Shown here: positions 55,727 to 64,000 of the stretch, one piece after another
Numbering within the stretch: position 1 is the first letter of the stretch
Layout: each line of letters starts with the position of its first letter
From: JAPPFW01 sp965231815
GTDB taxonomy: Bacteria > Actinomycetota > Acidimicrobiia > Spongiisociales > Spongiisociaceae
Reading direction: 5' to 3'
Assembly (NCBI GenBank): GCA_965231815.1
Contig: OZ246890.1
Span: 2,666,001 to 2,730,000, forward strand
Length of the DNA: 64,000 bases
The notes under the pieces: generated by a model
The model's input: only the letters and a program-made list of their open reading frames with translations
What the model was told of the DNA's origin: nothing
The model's database searches: none
Program-made: the position numbers and the translations under genes

Positions 55727-56692
55727 GCGCGCCCACCTGCGAGTCTTATCTTCGGGTCGAGGAACGAGTAGGCGACGTCGACCGCAAAGTTGACCAGTAT
55801 GACGAGGGTGGCGACCACGAAGATGGCGGCCTGGATGAGGGGAAGATCGCGCCGAACCAACGAATCGACCAGAAGCAGGCCAACCCCGGGCCAGGCGAAC
55901 ACCGTCTCGACCAGTACGGCGCCCTGTCAGCAACGCACCGAGCTCGTCACCGATCATGGTCACGATGGGGACCGAGGCGTTCTTGAGGGTATGGATCAGA
56001 ACGATCCTCGGTGTCGACGCACCTTTGGAACGGGCCGTCTCGACGTACGGTTTGGAGAGCTCGTCGAGCATGGAGCTGCGGACGACCTGCGCGATGCGCC
56101 CCGTAGGTCTAGCCGCCAGCGTGAGCGCGGGCAGGATCACATGCTGCCATGTTCCGTAACCGGAGGTGGGAAGCCATCCGAGATGGACCGAAACCACCAC
56201 GATGAGAACCAGACCGAGCCAGAACTGAACGATGGAAACACCGGCCAGCGCGACTATGTTGATCATGCGATCGACCCACGAACCGGGTCGCATCGCAGCC
56301 ACCAGTCCCAGACCGAGCGCCAGGGCTACCGCAATGAATATGGCCACCCCCGCCAACCGGAAGGTGGCCGGAAGCCGCTCCAAAACGAGCGGGAGGACTT
56401 CTGTTCCCGCCCCACGCAGTTCCTCGGACGGCAGCACCGAGAATCCGTACCGATAACTCACCCCGAAGTCACCGGAGAGGACATCCGTTAGGAACCGGCC
56501 GTACTGTTCAATGAGCGGGTCGTTGAGTCCGGTGTTCTCCCGGAAGTTTTCGAGCGCTTGACCGGAGGCGTTGAGGCCGAGAATGTTGAGGGCCGGATCG
56601 CCGATCATACGCCCGGCAAGGAACACGAACGAGACCAGCACCAGCAGGAGCACGAGCGTGTTGGCGGTTCGTCTGATTAGGTAACGCGTCAT
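55723..56692 (-). pseudogene. ABC transporter permease, DppB type (system 2), +1 frameshift
   Basis: DppB-like from ATG 56692: YLIRRTANTLVLLLVLVSFVFLAGRMIG (first helix), GDFGVSYRYG, WLPTSGYGTWQHVILPALTLA, and the EAA loop PYVETARSKGASTPRIVLIHTLKNASVPIVTMIGDELGALLTG. At about base 55925 one extra base shifts the frame. Reading one frame over restores AVLVETVFAWPGVG and continues to a stop at 55725, exactly overlapping the DppC start. Without correction the last two helices are lost, so transporter 2 would be inactive unless the base is an assembly error or slippage occurs. Confidence 0.85.
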
Positions 56693-56742
56693 GTGATCCC
56701 CGATGGTGCCGGCTCAGCCCACCTTGAGTAGACTTGGAGGCG

Positions 56743-56767
56743 GGTGCGGTCACCGAGGGACCGCACC
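56743..56767 (-). terminator. intercistronic stem-loop between binding protein and permease genes (system 2)
   Basis: On the reverse strand GGTGCGGTC - CCTCGGT - GACCGCACC forms a perfect 9-bp stem with a 7-nt loop, 20 bp after the binding-protein stop and about 50 bp before the permease ATG. No T tract follows. It has the same position as the hairpin in system 1 and probably has the same expression-balancing role. Confidence 0.62.
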
Positions 56768-56786
56768 TCGCCACCGGATGGAATCG

Positions 56787-58499
56787 TTAGCTTGCCGCCG
56801 AGATGTAGACCGCTAGCACGCGGTGGTCGATCCCGAAGTCGAAGTTCAGCCCGCTATCGAGCAGATAGCCTCGGTCCAGAAGCGCTAGAGGGATTATCAG
56901 GTACTCGTCGTGCACGAACTTCACCAACTCGCTCAGCGCCGTGTCCCGCTCCCCGCCGGTAAGCGTGAGCGCCTCCAGAAGATCCGCATCGAACTGCTCG
57001 TTACAGAAGACGCTGGACCGGGACGGTCCGGTCGGATTATCGATGTCGGGACACGCGTAGTTGGAGAAAAGGGTCAGCCCGTAATCTCCGGATGGGTTGC
57101 CTTTTACGTGAACCTGGAGGAGTTGGCGTCCGGGCTCCTCGGCGTATGCGGCTATCCGCACCCGTGGGTTGAATATGTCGGGAACCTGGACCGCAACCGT
57201 GTTGTTGAGCCCGATCTCGGTAAAGAACCCGCCCAAAGCCTCGACAATGGGGCTGATCCTCGGGGTGGTATCCCGGCCGATGATCTCGATCGACATTCCA
57301 TCGACATCCACTCCGGCGCCTCTGGCCTCGTCCAAGAGCCTGCGGGCGTTGTCGGGATCGTAGGGATACTGCGAGATCGCCGAACTGAAGCCGACACTCC
57401 CGTCAGGCCCGAGTTGACCGGCGGGTACCGACGCCAATCCGATCAGATCAACCAATGCTTCATAATCGATCGACTCGAAGATAGCCTGACGTACCCGGCT
57501 GTCCTGCAGTCGTGAGTCCGCAAACAGAGAGTGATCGAGCCGTCCGTACAGGTATGTATCCGACGGACCGGCCACGCACTTGTAGTTGCCCCCGGCTGCT
57601 GCGCATTCCTCCGCAGAGGGGAACATAGCGACCTGCGCCTCACCCGTTTGGGCCATAGCCGCCCGAGCCGCGTCCTCCGGACGGAAGACGAATTGGAGAT
57701 TCGCGAACACCGGAAGCGTCGTGCCGTACACGTCGTCGGCTGTCCAACCCCACCAATCAGTATTGACCGTCGCCGACCAATACTGGCCACGCGCCCACTC
57801 CTCGAAGACGTATGGACCGGTTCCGATAGGCGTGTCGAAGTGGCTGCCCGGATCGTTTTCGATCTGGTCGGCTGATGTAATCCCGTTGAGCGTCAGACGC
57901 CACTCGAGAAGTGGATCGGCCTCTGACTCGGTGACCTCCAAGGTCAGGGGACCTGTCGCAGTCGCCGTTATCTCTCCCGGGCCTGCAAACTCCTGGATCG
58001 TGAAGGCGTTTTCGGAACTCCATACCCAGTTAACCGCCGTCGCGGCCGCCTCGGCATCCAACGCCGTACCGTCATGGAAGCTGACACCCTCGCGTAGCTC
58101 AAAGCTAATGGTCCGATCATCCACCCACTCCCACGACGTTGCCAGAACGGGGACGATCTCGCCCGACGGGTCAACCGCGATAAGGGTTTCCACCACGTTA
58201 CGTAGGCCGGGAGCGTTGATTTCCTTGTAGGCGCCCTGAGCGGCGAGATCCTGGGGCTCCTGGTTGACGGCCACTACGAGGGTGCCGGATGGCTCGGCCA
58301 TCGCCGGGGCGGCCGCTGTGGTGTCGGGAGTGGGCGCCGCGGTGGTAGTGGGTTCGTCAGGTGCGGCAGTCGCCGGAGCTTGGGTTGTAGTCGCGGCCGT
58401 ATCTTCAACTTCGGTAACGGTATCTTCATCGCCACCGCATGCTGTGATGACCAATACCATCACCAACGCAGTACACCAATTCGCTAATCGCTTCGACAT
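56787..58499 (-). CDS. ABC transporter solute-binding lipoprotein, family 5 (system 2)
   Basis: A 570-residue extracytoplasmic receptor. The signal peptide MSKRLANWCTALVMVLVITAC ends at a lipobox (Cys ~21), a Sec rather than Tat type, followed by a ~50-residue Thr/Ala/Pro linker. Domain motifs: GTLVVAVNQEPQDLAAQGAY, RTISFELREGVSFHDGTALDAEA, TGPYVFEEWARGQYW and ADSRLQDSRVRQAIFESIDYEALVDLI. ATG 58499 has AAAGGG upstream; the longer frame to 58616 runs through the operators and is rejected. First gene of transporter operon 2, under the LacI-type operator pair. Confidence 0.9.
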   Translation of the reverse strand: MSKRLANWCTALVMVLVITACGGDEDTVTEVEDTAATTTQAPATAAPDEPTTTAAPTPDTTAAAPAMAEPSGTLVVAVNQEPQDLAAQGAYKEINAPGLRNVVETLIAVDPSGEIVPVLATSWEWVDDRTISFELREGVSFHDGTALDAEAAATAVNWVWSSENAFTIQEFAGPGEITATATGPLTLEVTESEADPLLEWRLTLNGITSADQIENDPGSHFDTPIGTGPYVFEEWARGQYWSATVNTDWWGWTADDVYGTTLPVFANLQFVFRPEDAARAAMAQTGEAQVAMFPSAEECAAAGGNYKCVAGPSDTYLYGRLDHSLFADSRLQDSRVRQAIFESIDYEALVDLIGLASVPAGQLGPDGSVGFSSAISQYPYDPDNARRLLDEARGAGVDVDGMSIEIIGRDTTPRISPIVEALGGFFTEIGLNNTVAVQVPDIFNPRVRIAAYAEEPGRQLLQVHVKGNPSGDYGLTLFSNYACPDIDNPTGPSRSSVFCNEQFDADLLEALTLTGGERDTALSELVKFVHDEYLIIPLALLDRGYLLDSGLNFDFGIDHRVLAVYISAAS

Positions 58500-58528
58500 G
58501 GGGATCCCTTTCCTGCCCGCCCGGGTAT

Positions 58529-58544
58529 TTGCAACCGGTTGCAA
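58529..58544. promoter_or_regulatory. LacI-type operator O1 (promoter-proximal)
   Basis: TTGCAACCGGTTGCAA, a perfect 16-bp palindrome with the central CG expected of LacI-family operators. It lies 4 bp downstream of the predicted -10, covering the transcription start region, 30 bp before the binding-protein ATG. Confidence 0.85.
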
Positions 58545-58547
58545 CCA

Positions 58548-58576
58548 ACAATATCGGCGCGGGAGGAGCCTTGCAA
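58548..58576 (-). promoter_or_regulatory. predicted promoter of transporter operon 2
   Basis: On the reverse strand TTGCAA (-35, 58571-58576) and TATTGT (-10, 58548-58553) are separated by 17 bp; each matches the sigma-70-type consensus at 4 of 6 positions. The -35 lies inside the distal operator and the -10 abuts the proximal one, a classic repression layout. Confidence 0.6.
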
Positions 58577-58586
58577 CCGGTTGCAA
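58571..58586. promoter_or_regulatory. LacI-type operator O2 (distal)
   Basis: A second exact TTGCAACCGGTTGCAA. Its centre is 42 bp from that of O1, i.e. four helical turns, so two repressor dimers would face the same side of the DNA. It overlaps the predicted -35. Confidence 0.85.
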
Positions 58587-58654
58587 AGTATTTTCGCCAA
58601 ACCTGAGACCGACCAAAGGCGCTCGCGGCTACGGAAGAAGGCGGATGTTCTTGC

Positions 58655-59443
58655 CTATTTAGCCGGTAGGGGACTCAGTAACCGGGCGTCTATGAGGGCT
58701 TGGAAGTGGTTGGCGACGCTGGTGGCGAGCACTCGGTGGTGGGCCAGAACACCGAGTTCGATATTGCGGTCAAGAGCGGCGCCGGTGAGGTTGGCGGAGG
58801 TTATGAACACAGCCTCGTCGTCCACGACCACCGCCTTGGCGTGCAGTACGCTGATCGGGCCGGACGGATCCAACGAGCGGGGATCGTAGTAGACGGCAGG
58901 CTTGGACGATCCCGGCCAGTCCGTTCCCCAGAACCGGTCGGCGAATCGTCTCGTCAGGTGGTCGGGCGCGGTGGTATCGCCTTGCCCACGCTGGATGTTC
59001 AGGAGGAGGGTCACCCTCAATCCGGTTACATGGTCCATGCGCTGCGCTAGGCGAGCAAAGGCTCGAGGTCCGTCGAAGTAGGCATAGGTGCTTATCCACA
59101 CGGAATGTTCTGCGTTGTCGAACAATTCCTCGTAGACCCGGCGGGTGTCCCGGGAATGCAGGCCCGGCACTTCCGGCCCAGACCACACGAGGTCGGGAGA
59201 GAGAACCCTGGTGGAGGCCTGTTCCACGGCGCGGATCCACGCGGCTACCCCTCGCCCCGAAATGCCTACCCGCGCCAATCGCTCGAGGTCATCTATCACC
59301 TGCTCGGCGCCGTCCATAATCCCTGCTTCGGATTCGAGGGATGCGGGAGTCGGACGATCAGGAAGCATGCCGGTATCAAGGGCATCGGCGAGCCGGCGCA
59401 ATACATGAGCCGGGAGCGTCTGGAGGTATTGGCCCGCGGGCAT
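58655..59443 (-). CDS. drmC: DISARM phospholipase D-like protein DrmC
   Basis: A 262-residue PLD-superfamily protein, the third core component of DISARM anti-phage systems. The N-terminus LQTLPAHVLRRLADALDTGMLP and the middle YEELFDNAEHSVWISTYAYFDGPRAFARLA are typical; a single HKD motif is in VLHAKAVVVDDEAVFITSANLTGAALDRNIE, so an active site would need a dimer. ATG 59443 overlaps the DrmB stop (TGATG). A longer frame to 59809 is antisense-like extension inside drmB. DrmC is reported dispensable for some DISARM activities (family knowledge). Last gene of the visible drm operon, transcribed towards transporter operon 2. Confidence 0.87.
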   Translation of the reverse strand: MPAGQYLQTLPAHVLRRLADALDTGMLPDRPTPASLESEAGIMDGAEQVIDDLERLARVGISGRGVAAWIRAVEQASTRVLSPDLVWSGPEVPGLHSRDTRRVYEELFDNAEHSVWISTYAYFDGPRAFARLAQRMDHVTGLRVTLLLNIQRGQGDTTAPDHLTRRFADRFWGTDWPGSSKPAVYYDPRSLDPSGPISVLHAKAVVVDDEAVFITSANLTGAALDRNIELGVLAHHRVLATSVANHFQALIDARLLSPLPAK

Positions 59444-61260
59444 CAGGATATGGGGAAGAAGGCGGCGTCTGCCCTTCCGAGTACGGGTACCACCAGCGCT
59501 CGGTCCAGGTAGTCGTTGCGCATCTCGCACGAGGTTTCGGCTATCAAGGTGCATCCGTGGCAGGCCGCTCCGTGCAGCCATCGTTTCTCCAAGCTTCGGG
59601 TGGGGGAGTGCTGGGCACAGATCGGATCGTTGGAACAGAGAGATCCCGTTTCCAGGGTGTGGCCGAGGTGCTGTTCGAAGTGGCGGGCCTGTTGCACGAG
59701 GCCGCCGAGGGTCCCTTCCGCGTCGGGAGTTCCGGTATAGAGGAGCATCCCGTAGTGCCCGGCTTCGACGTAGACGCGCTCCCGGATGGAGCTCGCCGGG
59801 TACCCGCACCGCATGGCCATCGACTGGATCAACAAATGGGCCAGGGTGTGTAACAGGATGAAGGGGCCGCCGGGGAACCCGTCGGGTTCCTTACCGCGGC
59901 CCTTGCGCCAGGCCGTGTGACCGGCGAGCAGTTCATCGATACGCTCCTGAACCGGCGGGCGGCGCAACCAGGTCTTGACAGCTGAGGGTCGCAGGTGGAT
60001 GAAGACCCCTTCCCCACGGTTCTCGACGGCCGGAAACCAGCTAGGTTCAATGGCCAGGTCGGCGCGCTGCACATCGGTTTCATACTCGCCGTGGATGTCG
60101 CGAACCGCCGCTTCGAAACGGGTGAAGCCGATCAGCGCCAGCACCTCGCGCAGGCGGTGTAGCTGGATCACCGATTCGATGTCTTTGCTGACCCTCGACT
60201 GCGGATCCCGCCAGACGGTCTCCGGGAGGCGCCGAGCGTGGAAGTCCCGGTTGATGGGCACATCCTCGCCGAACCCTTCGGGCACGGTGAGTATCGCCTC
60301 CAACTCGGCCTCCTTGACGGAGCGGTCCGATACCGTGCCGCTGCGGCGTTGCTCGATCGCTCTCATCACGTCTGCATCCGCGAACGGAGCCAACTGTTCG
60401 GCCACGTTCGGTTTCCCCTTTATTAAATCGAGATGGGAAGGTTCCGAAACGATCTGGAGGTCATCCCACAGTTCATTGACTACCCGCTCCACCTCGGTTC
60501 CCCGATCGGGCAGGGAAAGCACGCTGACGACCTGGGGAAAGTACGCATTGGAAGCGGTGCGGATTAGGAGGCGACTCGGCTGGTTGCAATCCTCGGCGGT
60601 GTTCAAACCAAGCCAGGGTCGTTTGCCCCGGCAGCTGCCCAGCGGCTTGGCGCCCATGTCGGTGGCCTCGTTAAGGCGCCGGGATTTGCGGCACTCGCAC
60701 CGAACCACGAGATCCGCCAAATCGCCGGTGGTCCCATGCTCGACAAGCCAGAGCTGCCGCCCGCAGCGCTCGTCGCCATGCACGAACCCGATCCAATCGA
60801 GATCATCGACATGGCCACGCCGGCAGGCTCGAACGAACCGGGTCGGCACCACGGGCCGTCCCTCGAAACGCTTGCGATCATCGAGCGCCCTCCGATGTAC
60901 CAGCCGCCTGGATCGGCCTCCGCGCTTCCCAGAGGACAACGAGCTACTTCCCTGGCTGGAAGACGGGGCTTCCTGCACTACGAACCACTCGGGAAACCTC
61001 CACGCGCAGATACCTAACCTTGAAGCCCAAGGCTCGGAAGGCTCCGGCGGAGGTGCGTACATCCTCGGCGAGTGGACACCGGTCACCGTCTGGAGAAAAT
61101 CGGCCAGCCGCGGTTCAGACACTTCGGTGAGCTCGGTCGTCGGCCAGGTTTCCAGTCCTCCGACGATGGCCGCATCGTCGGGCAGGTCGATCAGCGCGCC
61201 CGGTCCGTAGGTGGTTATCACCTGGCTTTGACGGATCTGCCCGTGTGCCTTCGGGCTCAT
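59443..61260 (-). CDS. drmB: DISARM protein DrmB (DUF1998)
   Basis: A 605-residue protein of the DrmB family. IRQSQVITTYGPGALIDLPDDAAIVGGL at the N-terminus is the family start; FVRACRRGHVDDLDWIGFVH with later CxC and CRGKRPWLG suggests a zinc site. The C-terminal DUF1998 domain has GPFILLHTLAHLLIQSMAMRCGYPASSIRERVYVE, GMLLYTGTPDAEGTLGGLVQQARH and the Cys cluster CSNDPICAQ ... CHGCTLIAETSCE. DrmB forms a complex with the DrmA helicase to recognise phage DNA. ATG overlaps the drmA stop by 4 bp (ATGA). Confidence 0.9.
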   Translation of the reverse strand: MSPKAHGQIRQSQVITTYGPGALIDLPDDAAIVGGLETWPTTELTEVSEPRLADFLQTVTGVHSPRMYAPPPEPSEPWASRLGICAWRFPEWFVVQEAPSSSQGSSSLSSGKRGGRSRRLVHRRALDDRKRFEGRPVVPTRFVRACRRGHVDDLDWIGFVHGDERCGRQLWLVEHGTTGDLADLVVRCECRKSRRLNEATDMGAKPLGSCRGKRPWLGLNTAEDCNQPSRLLIRTASNAYFPQVVSVLSLPDRGTEVERVVNELWDDLQIVSEPSHLDLIKGKPNVAEQLAPFADADVMRAIEQRRSGTVSDRSVKEAELEAILTVPEGFGEDVPINRDFHARRLPETVWRDPQSRVSKDIESVIQLHRLREVLALIGFTRFEAAVRDIHGEYETDVQRADLAIEPSWFPAVENRGEGVFIHLRPSAVKTWLRRPPVQERIDELLAGHTAWRKGRGKEPDGFPGGPFILLHTLAHLLIQSMAMRCGYPASSIRERVYVEAGHYGMLLYTGTPDAEGTLGGLVQQARHFEQHLGHTLETGSLCSNDPICAQHSPTRSLEKRWLHGAACHGCTLIAETSCEMRNDYLDRALVVPVLGRADAAFFPIS

Positions 61261-64000
61261 TGTCCGGCGTCGTCGAGGGACGCGGTCAGGGGCTTGATAT
61301 AGAGGTTCACGCTCGGCTCCACATCGCGCAAGGATCGGTTAGCCCGGAACTTCCGGTGGTGGACCGACTCGAACTCCTCTTCGAGCATCTCGCGCAGCAG
61401 TCGTCCCCCTGCGGCGCCCGGCTCGTACTTCTGGTACTTCACGGCGGCGTTGACACGGCGGTAGTCCTCCACGACCGCCAGCCACGAGTCGAGCAGATCC
61501 ACAACTCGGGCCGTGACGTTTTGGCGACGTTCTTCTCTCTCCTGCTCGTCGACGAAGGGTTGCAAGTCCACCCGTTCCCGGAACAGCTCGCGAAGCCGGC
61601 GCTCGACCCGCACCCGCACGGTTTCCAGCGCATCAACACCGCGCGGCGGGGTCAAGACTCCCTCGGCGTGGCGGGCGTATCCCACGAGGACCCCGGCTAG
61701 ACCGCGGTCGAGAGCGCGGGCCGAGAACGGGGTGACGCTCGACGCCTCTACCGAACGGTAGCAGGTCTCGTGATAATGGCGGAAGCGTTCGTAATGGGAT
61801 CGATCGCGGGGTTTGTGGACATTGAGAAGGGTGACGACCAGACCGGGCTTGCGGTCATCGCGACCTACGCGACTGGTGGCTTGGATGTATTCGGCGTGGG
61901 TCTTGGGCTGGCCCAGCACCACCATCAAGCCGAGGCGGGGGATGTCGAGGCCCACCGATATCATGTTGGTGGCGATAGCGCTGTCCACCCGGTCCGGTTC
62001 GTGGGCCGACTGCCCGAGACGGCGCCGGGCCTCGGCGACCTGGGCGGTCGAGACCCGCGACGTCAGCTCCACCACTTCCGAAAAAGTCCGTCGGTCCCGG
62101 AACAGCCCCTCCTCGTAGGTTTGGCCGACGCGCCTTCGGTTCCCATACCTCTTGACTGTGTTTTGTACCTCCTCTTCGAGGATGCGGCGGGCGCCGCCCA
62201 GCTCGCGGAGGCTGTTGAAATAGCCCAGCACGGTCATGTAGGGATCGGCCGGATTGTCGAGGTTCTTGTGACCTCCGGCGTCCCGGTAGGCACGCTCGGC
62301 GGCCGCCATCAGCGCCAGCCACACGCGACGCATCAACAACTTGGCGCTGCGGCCCGGTGCGGCGATCCCGAGGTAGAGCCGGCCGGGCACCTGATCGACC
62401 GCCGCAACCTCGGCAAAGAACGAGTCGCGCCGATCAGTTCCCGGCGGCGGGAAGACCCTGGTATTGGATCGTGCGAACAAAGCTTGGATCTGATCCTGAG
62501 CCTGGCGAACCGTGGCGGTGGAAGCCACGATCTTGGGGAGCACATCCGGTGCGGAGTCGTCACCAGGTCGTTCCTGGTCGGCCGAGGCCCGCACGCACAG
62601 TGCCTCGATGACCGTCTCGTATAGTCCGGCCATGGTGCCGAGCGGACCCGATATCAGATGAAGCTCGTCCTGGATTATGAGGTCGGGAGAGGGGAGCGGC
62701 CGGTCGAGCGGCCGGCCCTGCCTCGGGTCAGCCGCTCCGTAGAAACCGGAACCGTCGAACCGATCGGCGCCGCCCAGCAACGCCCCGACCTGCGCCGTCC
62801 ACGGCAAGGAGGCGAACTTGTCCACAGTGGCGATCAGAAACGCCGGCAAGCGACGGTAGATAGGCTCGTCCACCCCCAGTATCGGCAGAGGACGGTCCCC
62901 GCTGAAGTCGCACTCGAAATCGGTGCAAACGATACGGAGCTCGGACGGTGCGTCGTCATCCGGTTGCAGGTTGAAAGAGGCAGGCTGGAACCGGATGCCA
63001 CACCACGGACAGCTTTCCAACGGGATGGGTGATGGCTTGCCGATCGGGTCGGCCTTGAAACGGATGGTCTTGGAGCGGGCCGAGTCCGACCGGCTGTCAC
63101 CCTTGCGGCCCATGATGTTCGGGGTGGCGGCCTTGCCCACCCACAGCCCTATCTCGATGGGCCACGCCCCGTAACGTGTCGGGTTAGCCGCCCGCTCCAG
63201 CTCCAGCGCGCAGACCAGGCCGGAGGCGCGGGCGAGTTGATCCAGCGTCAGGAGGCGAAGTGTGTAGCGCATGATCACCGCCACCCCCGCGCCTCGCCTT
63301 CCGTCCTGACCGGGGTTGCGCAGCCGCCTCAACACGATGGCAAAGGCTGCCAGACCCAGATACGCCTCGGTCTTGCCGCCTCCGGTCGGGAAGAACAGCA
63401 GGTCGACGATCTTGCGTTCGGGATGGCGCCGGTTTCCCAGGCCGGGAAGGTTCAGCAATATGAACGCCAGCTGGAATGATCTCCACCTCGGCGCCGGCTG
63501 ATCGGGACCGAGACGCTGCCGCAAGGCGCGGGCCACGGCCCGGTTGGCCATCCTGAAAGCGTCAAGAGCGTCCGGATCCGTGGCGAGGAGCGTTATGCCG
63601 CTCTCGATGCGGGTAGACGCCACACCCGCCAGGCGCAGCAATTCCTCGGCGGTCTCCAGTCGGCTGCCCCCGGCATCATCGATCCGGTCACGCTGTCCAT
63701 CGATCCAGGAACGGTAGTGATTCACGAGGGGGGCTAGCGCCGCCCGGGCGGCTTCGCCATCGGGCAGCGCCCCGAGCGCCTCCATCGACAGCTCAACATC
63801 CGGAATGCCTGCGGGCTCGGTCTTGGCTACGGTCGCGCTCGGAATCCACGCGGTTCGGAGTAGGTGGCAGGCGTCATCGATCACCTCCCATTCGGCGGAT
63901 ACGCCGTGGCCGACCGCGTACTCGGGGGAGTCGGAGTAGTGGAGGTCGGCAACCCGGTCGTCCCAGCCTGCGGACCCCATCGCACGGGGATCGGGGCGAG
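61257..64000 (-). CDS. drmA: DISARM helicase DrmA, 5' end beyond window
   Basis: SF2-type helicase, at least 907 codons visible and open to the right edge; DrmA is usually ~1100-1300 residues, so the N-terminus is probably outside. Walker A is in LLFFPTGGGKTEAYLGL, the DExH box in PDLIIQDELHLISGPLGTMAGLYE, motif III-like KIVASTATVRQA, and C-terminal RecA-lobe motifs DSAIATNMISVGLDIPRLGLMVVLGQPKTHAEYIQATSRVGR (motif V-VI). A Cys quartet (CPWCGIRF ... CTDFECDF) probably binds zinc between the lobes. Together with drmB and drmC this defines a DISARM locus; the methyltransferase and class-specific gene must lie to the right. Confidence 0.92.
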   Translation of the reverse strand, partial: RPDPRAMGSAGWDDRVADLHYSDSPEYAVGHGVSAEWEVIDDACHLLRTAWIPSATVAKTEPAGIPDVELSMEALGALPDGEAARAALAPLVNHYRSWIDGQRDRIDDAGGSRLETAEELLRLAGVASTRIESGITLLATDPDALDAFRMANRAVARALRQRLGPDQPAPRWRSFQLAFILLNLPGLGNRRHPERKIVDLLFFPTGGGKTEAYLGLAAFAIVLRRLRNPGQDGRRGAGVAVIMRYTLRLLTLDQLARASGLVCALELERAANPTRYGAWPIEIGLWVGKAATPNIMGRKGDSRSDSARSKTIRFKADPIGKPSPIPLESCPWCGIRFQPASFNLQPDDDAPSELRIVCTDFECDFSGDRPLPILGVDEPIYRRLPAFLIATVDKFASLPWTAQVGALLGGADRFDGSGFYGAADPRQGRPLDRPLPSPDLIIQDELHLISGPLGTMAGLYETVIEALCVRASADQERPGDDSAPDVLPKIVASTATVRQAQDQIQALFARSNTRVFPPPGTDRRDSFFAEVAAVDQVPGRLYLGIAAPGRSAKLLMRRVWLALMAAAERAYRDAGGHKNLDNPADPYMTVLGYFNSLRELGGARRILEEEVQNTVKRYGNRRRVGQTYEEGLFRDRRTFSEVVELTSRVSTAQVAEARRRLGQSAHEPDRVDSAIATNMISVGLDIPRLGLMVVLGQPKTHAEYIQATSRVGRDDRKPGLVVTLLNVHKPRDRSHYERFRHYHETCYRSVEASSVTPFSARALDRGLAGVLVGYARHAEGVLTPPRGVDALETVRVRVERRLRELFRERVDLQPFVDEQEREERRQNVTARVVDLLDSWLAVVEDYRRVNAAVKYQKYEPGAAGGRLLREMLEEEFESVHHRKFRANRSLRDVEPSVNLYIKPLTASLDDAGQ

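Noticed and set aside
54689..56692. A natural DppB-DppC fusion permease of 667 residues
   Set aside because: The residues joining the halves are not membrane-like, and another frame encodes the standard DppB C-terminus ending exactly at the DppC ATGA.
1..64000. CRISPR array, rRNA or replication origin
   Set aside because: No regularly spaced direct repeats, no rRNA-like conserved blocks and no clustered DnaA-type boxes were seen on either strand.

Overview
The window looks like chromosomal DNA of a high-GC actinobacterium, most likely of the Acidimicrobiia or a related uncultured lineage. This is an inference from the strongly GC-biased codon use, the solute-binding lipoproteins with long Thr/Ala/Pro/Glu linkers after the lipobox, and the very frequent ATGA/GTGA/TGATG start-stop overlaps. 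No rRNA, tRNA or CRISPR array was seen.

Layout. 0-6 kb: an aminotransferase (cut by the left edge), a PPOX-class flavoprotein, a CocE/NonD hydrolase and a secreted PBP4-type carboxypeptidase with leucine-rich-repeat and SLH tails. 6-9.5 kb: a mobile scar. An AAA/DUF4143 ATPase is split by a decayed IS110 element, a DUF2442/DUF4160 pair and a 118-bp MITE. 9.5-16.5 kb: a duplicated-domain membrane-anchored protein, an EthD-SDR pair, an M20 peptidase, an Ntn amidohydrolase, a YgjP-type zinc protease and a sugar epimerase-like SDR. 16.5-29 kb: peptide ABC transporter 1 (binding protein, B1, C, B2, D, with its F ATPase displaced to 28-29 kb), interleaved with hydrolases, a second aminotransferase, an acetamidase and an AT-richer three-gene cassette of unknown function (23991-25660). 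29-34 kb: a PPOX protein, an apparently gene-free 790 bp, a frameshifted SLH-LRR metalloprotease and a dead IS3 element. 34-44.5 kb: a catabolic island (alpha/beta hydrolases, zinc dehydrogenase, amidase with small AtzG-like partner, RidA, FAH hydrolase, SDR, NCS2 purine-type permease, DapA-like lyase, alpha carbonic anhydrase). 44.5-51.5 kb: a molybdenum hydroxylase cluster resembling E. coli ygfK-ssnA-xdhD, with a divergent operon of a thiamine-binding-like protein, a YheO-type regulator and a cytochrome c lipoprotein. 51.5-58.6 kb: peptide ABC transporter 2 with its own LacI repressor as last gene and a pair of identical palindromic operators flanking the promoter. 58.6-64 kb: DISARM phage-defence core genes drmC, drmB and drmA (drmA cut by the right edge).

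How it works together (inference): two peptide or amide importers feed a collection of amidohydrolases, peptidases, aminotransferases and dehydrogenases, while an XdhD/SsnA/YgfK module with an NCS2 permease suggests purine or N-heterocycle use. The region has been repeatedly rearranged: three full and two partial copies of one MITE family, two dead insertion sequences, and at least four frameshifted genes. The clearest new regulatory inference is the LacI operator pair. The best candidate for an undescribed system is the three-gene cassette at 24-25.7 kb. The defence system at the right end is recognisable as DISARM rather than new.
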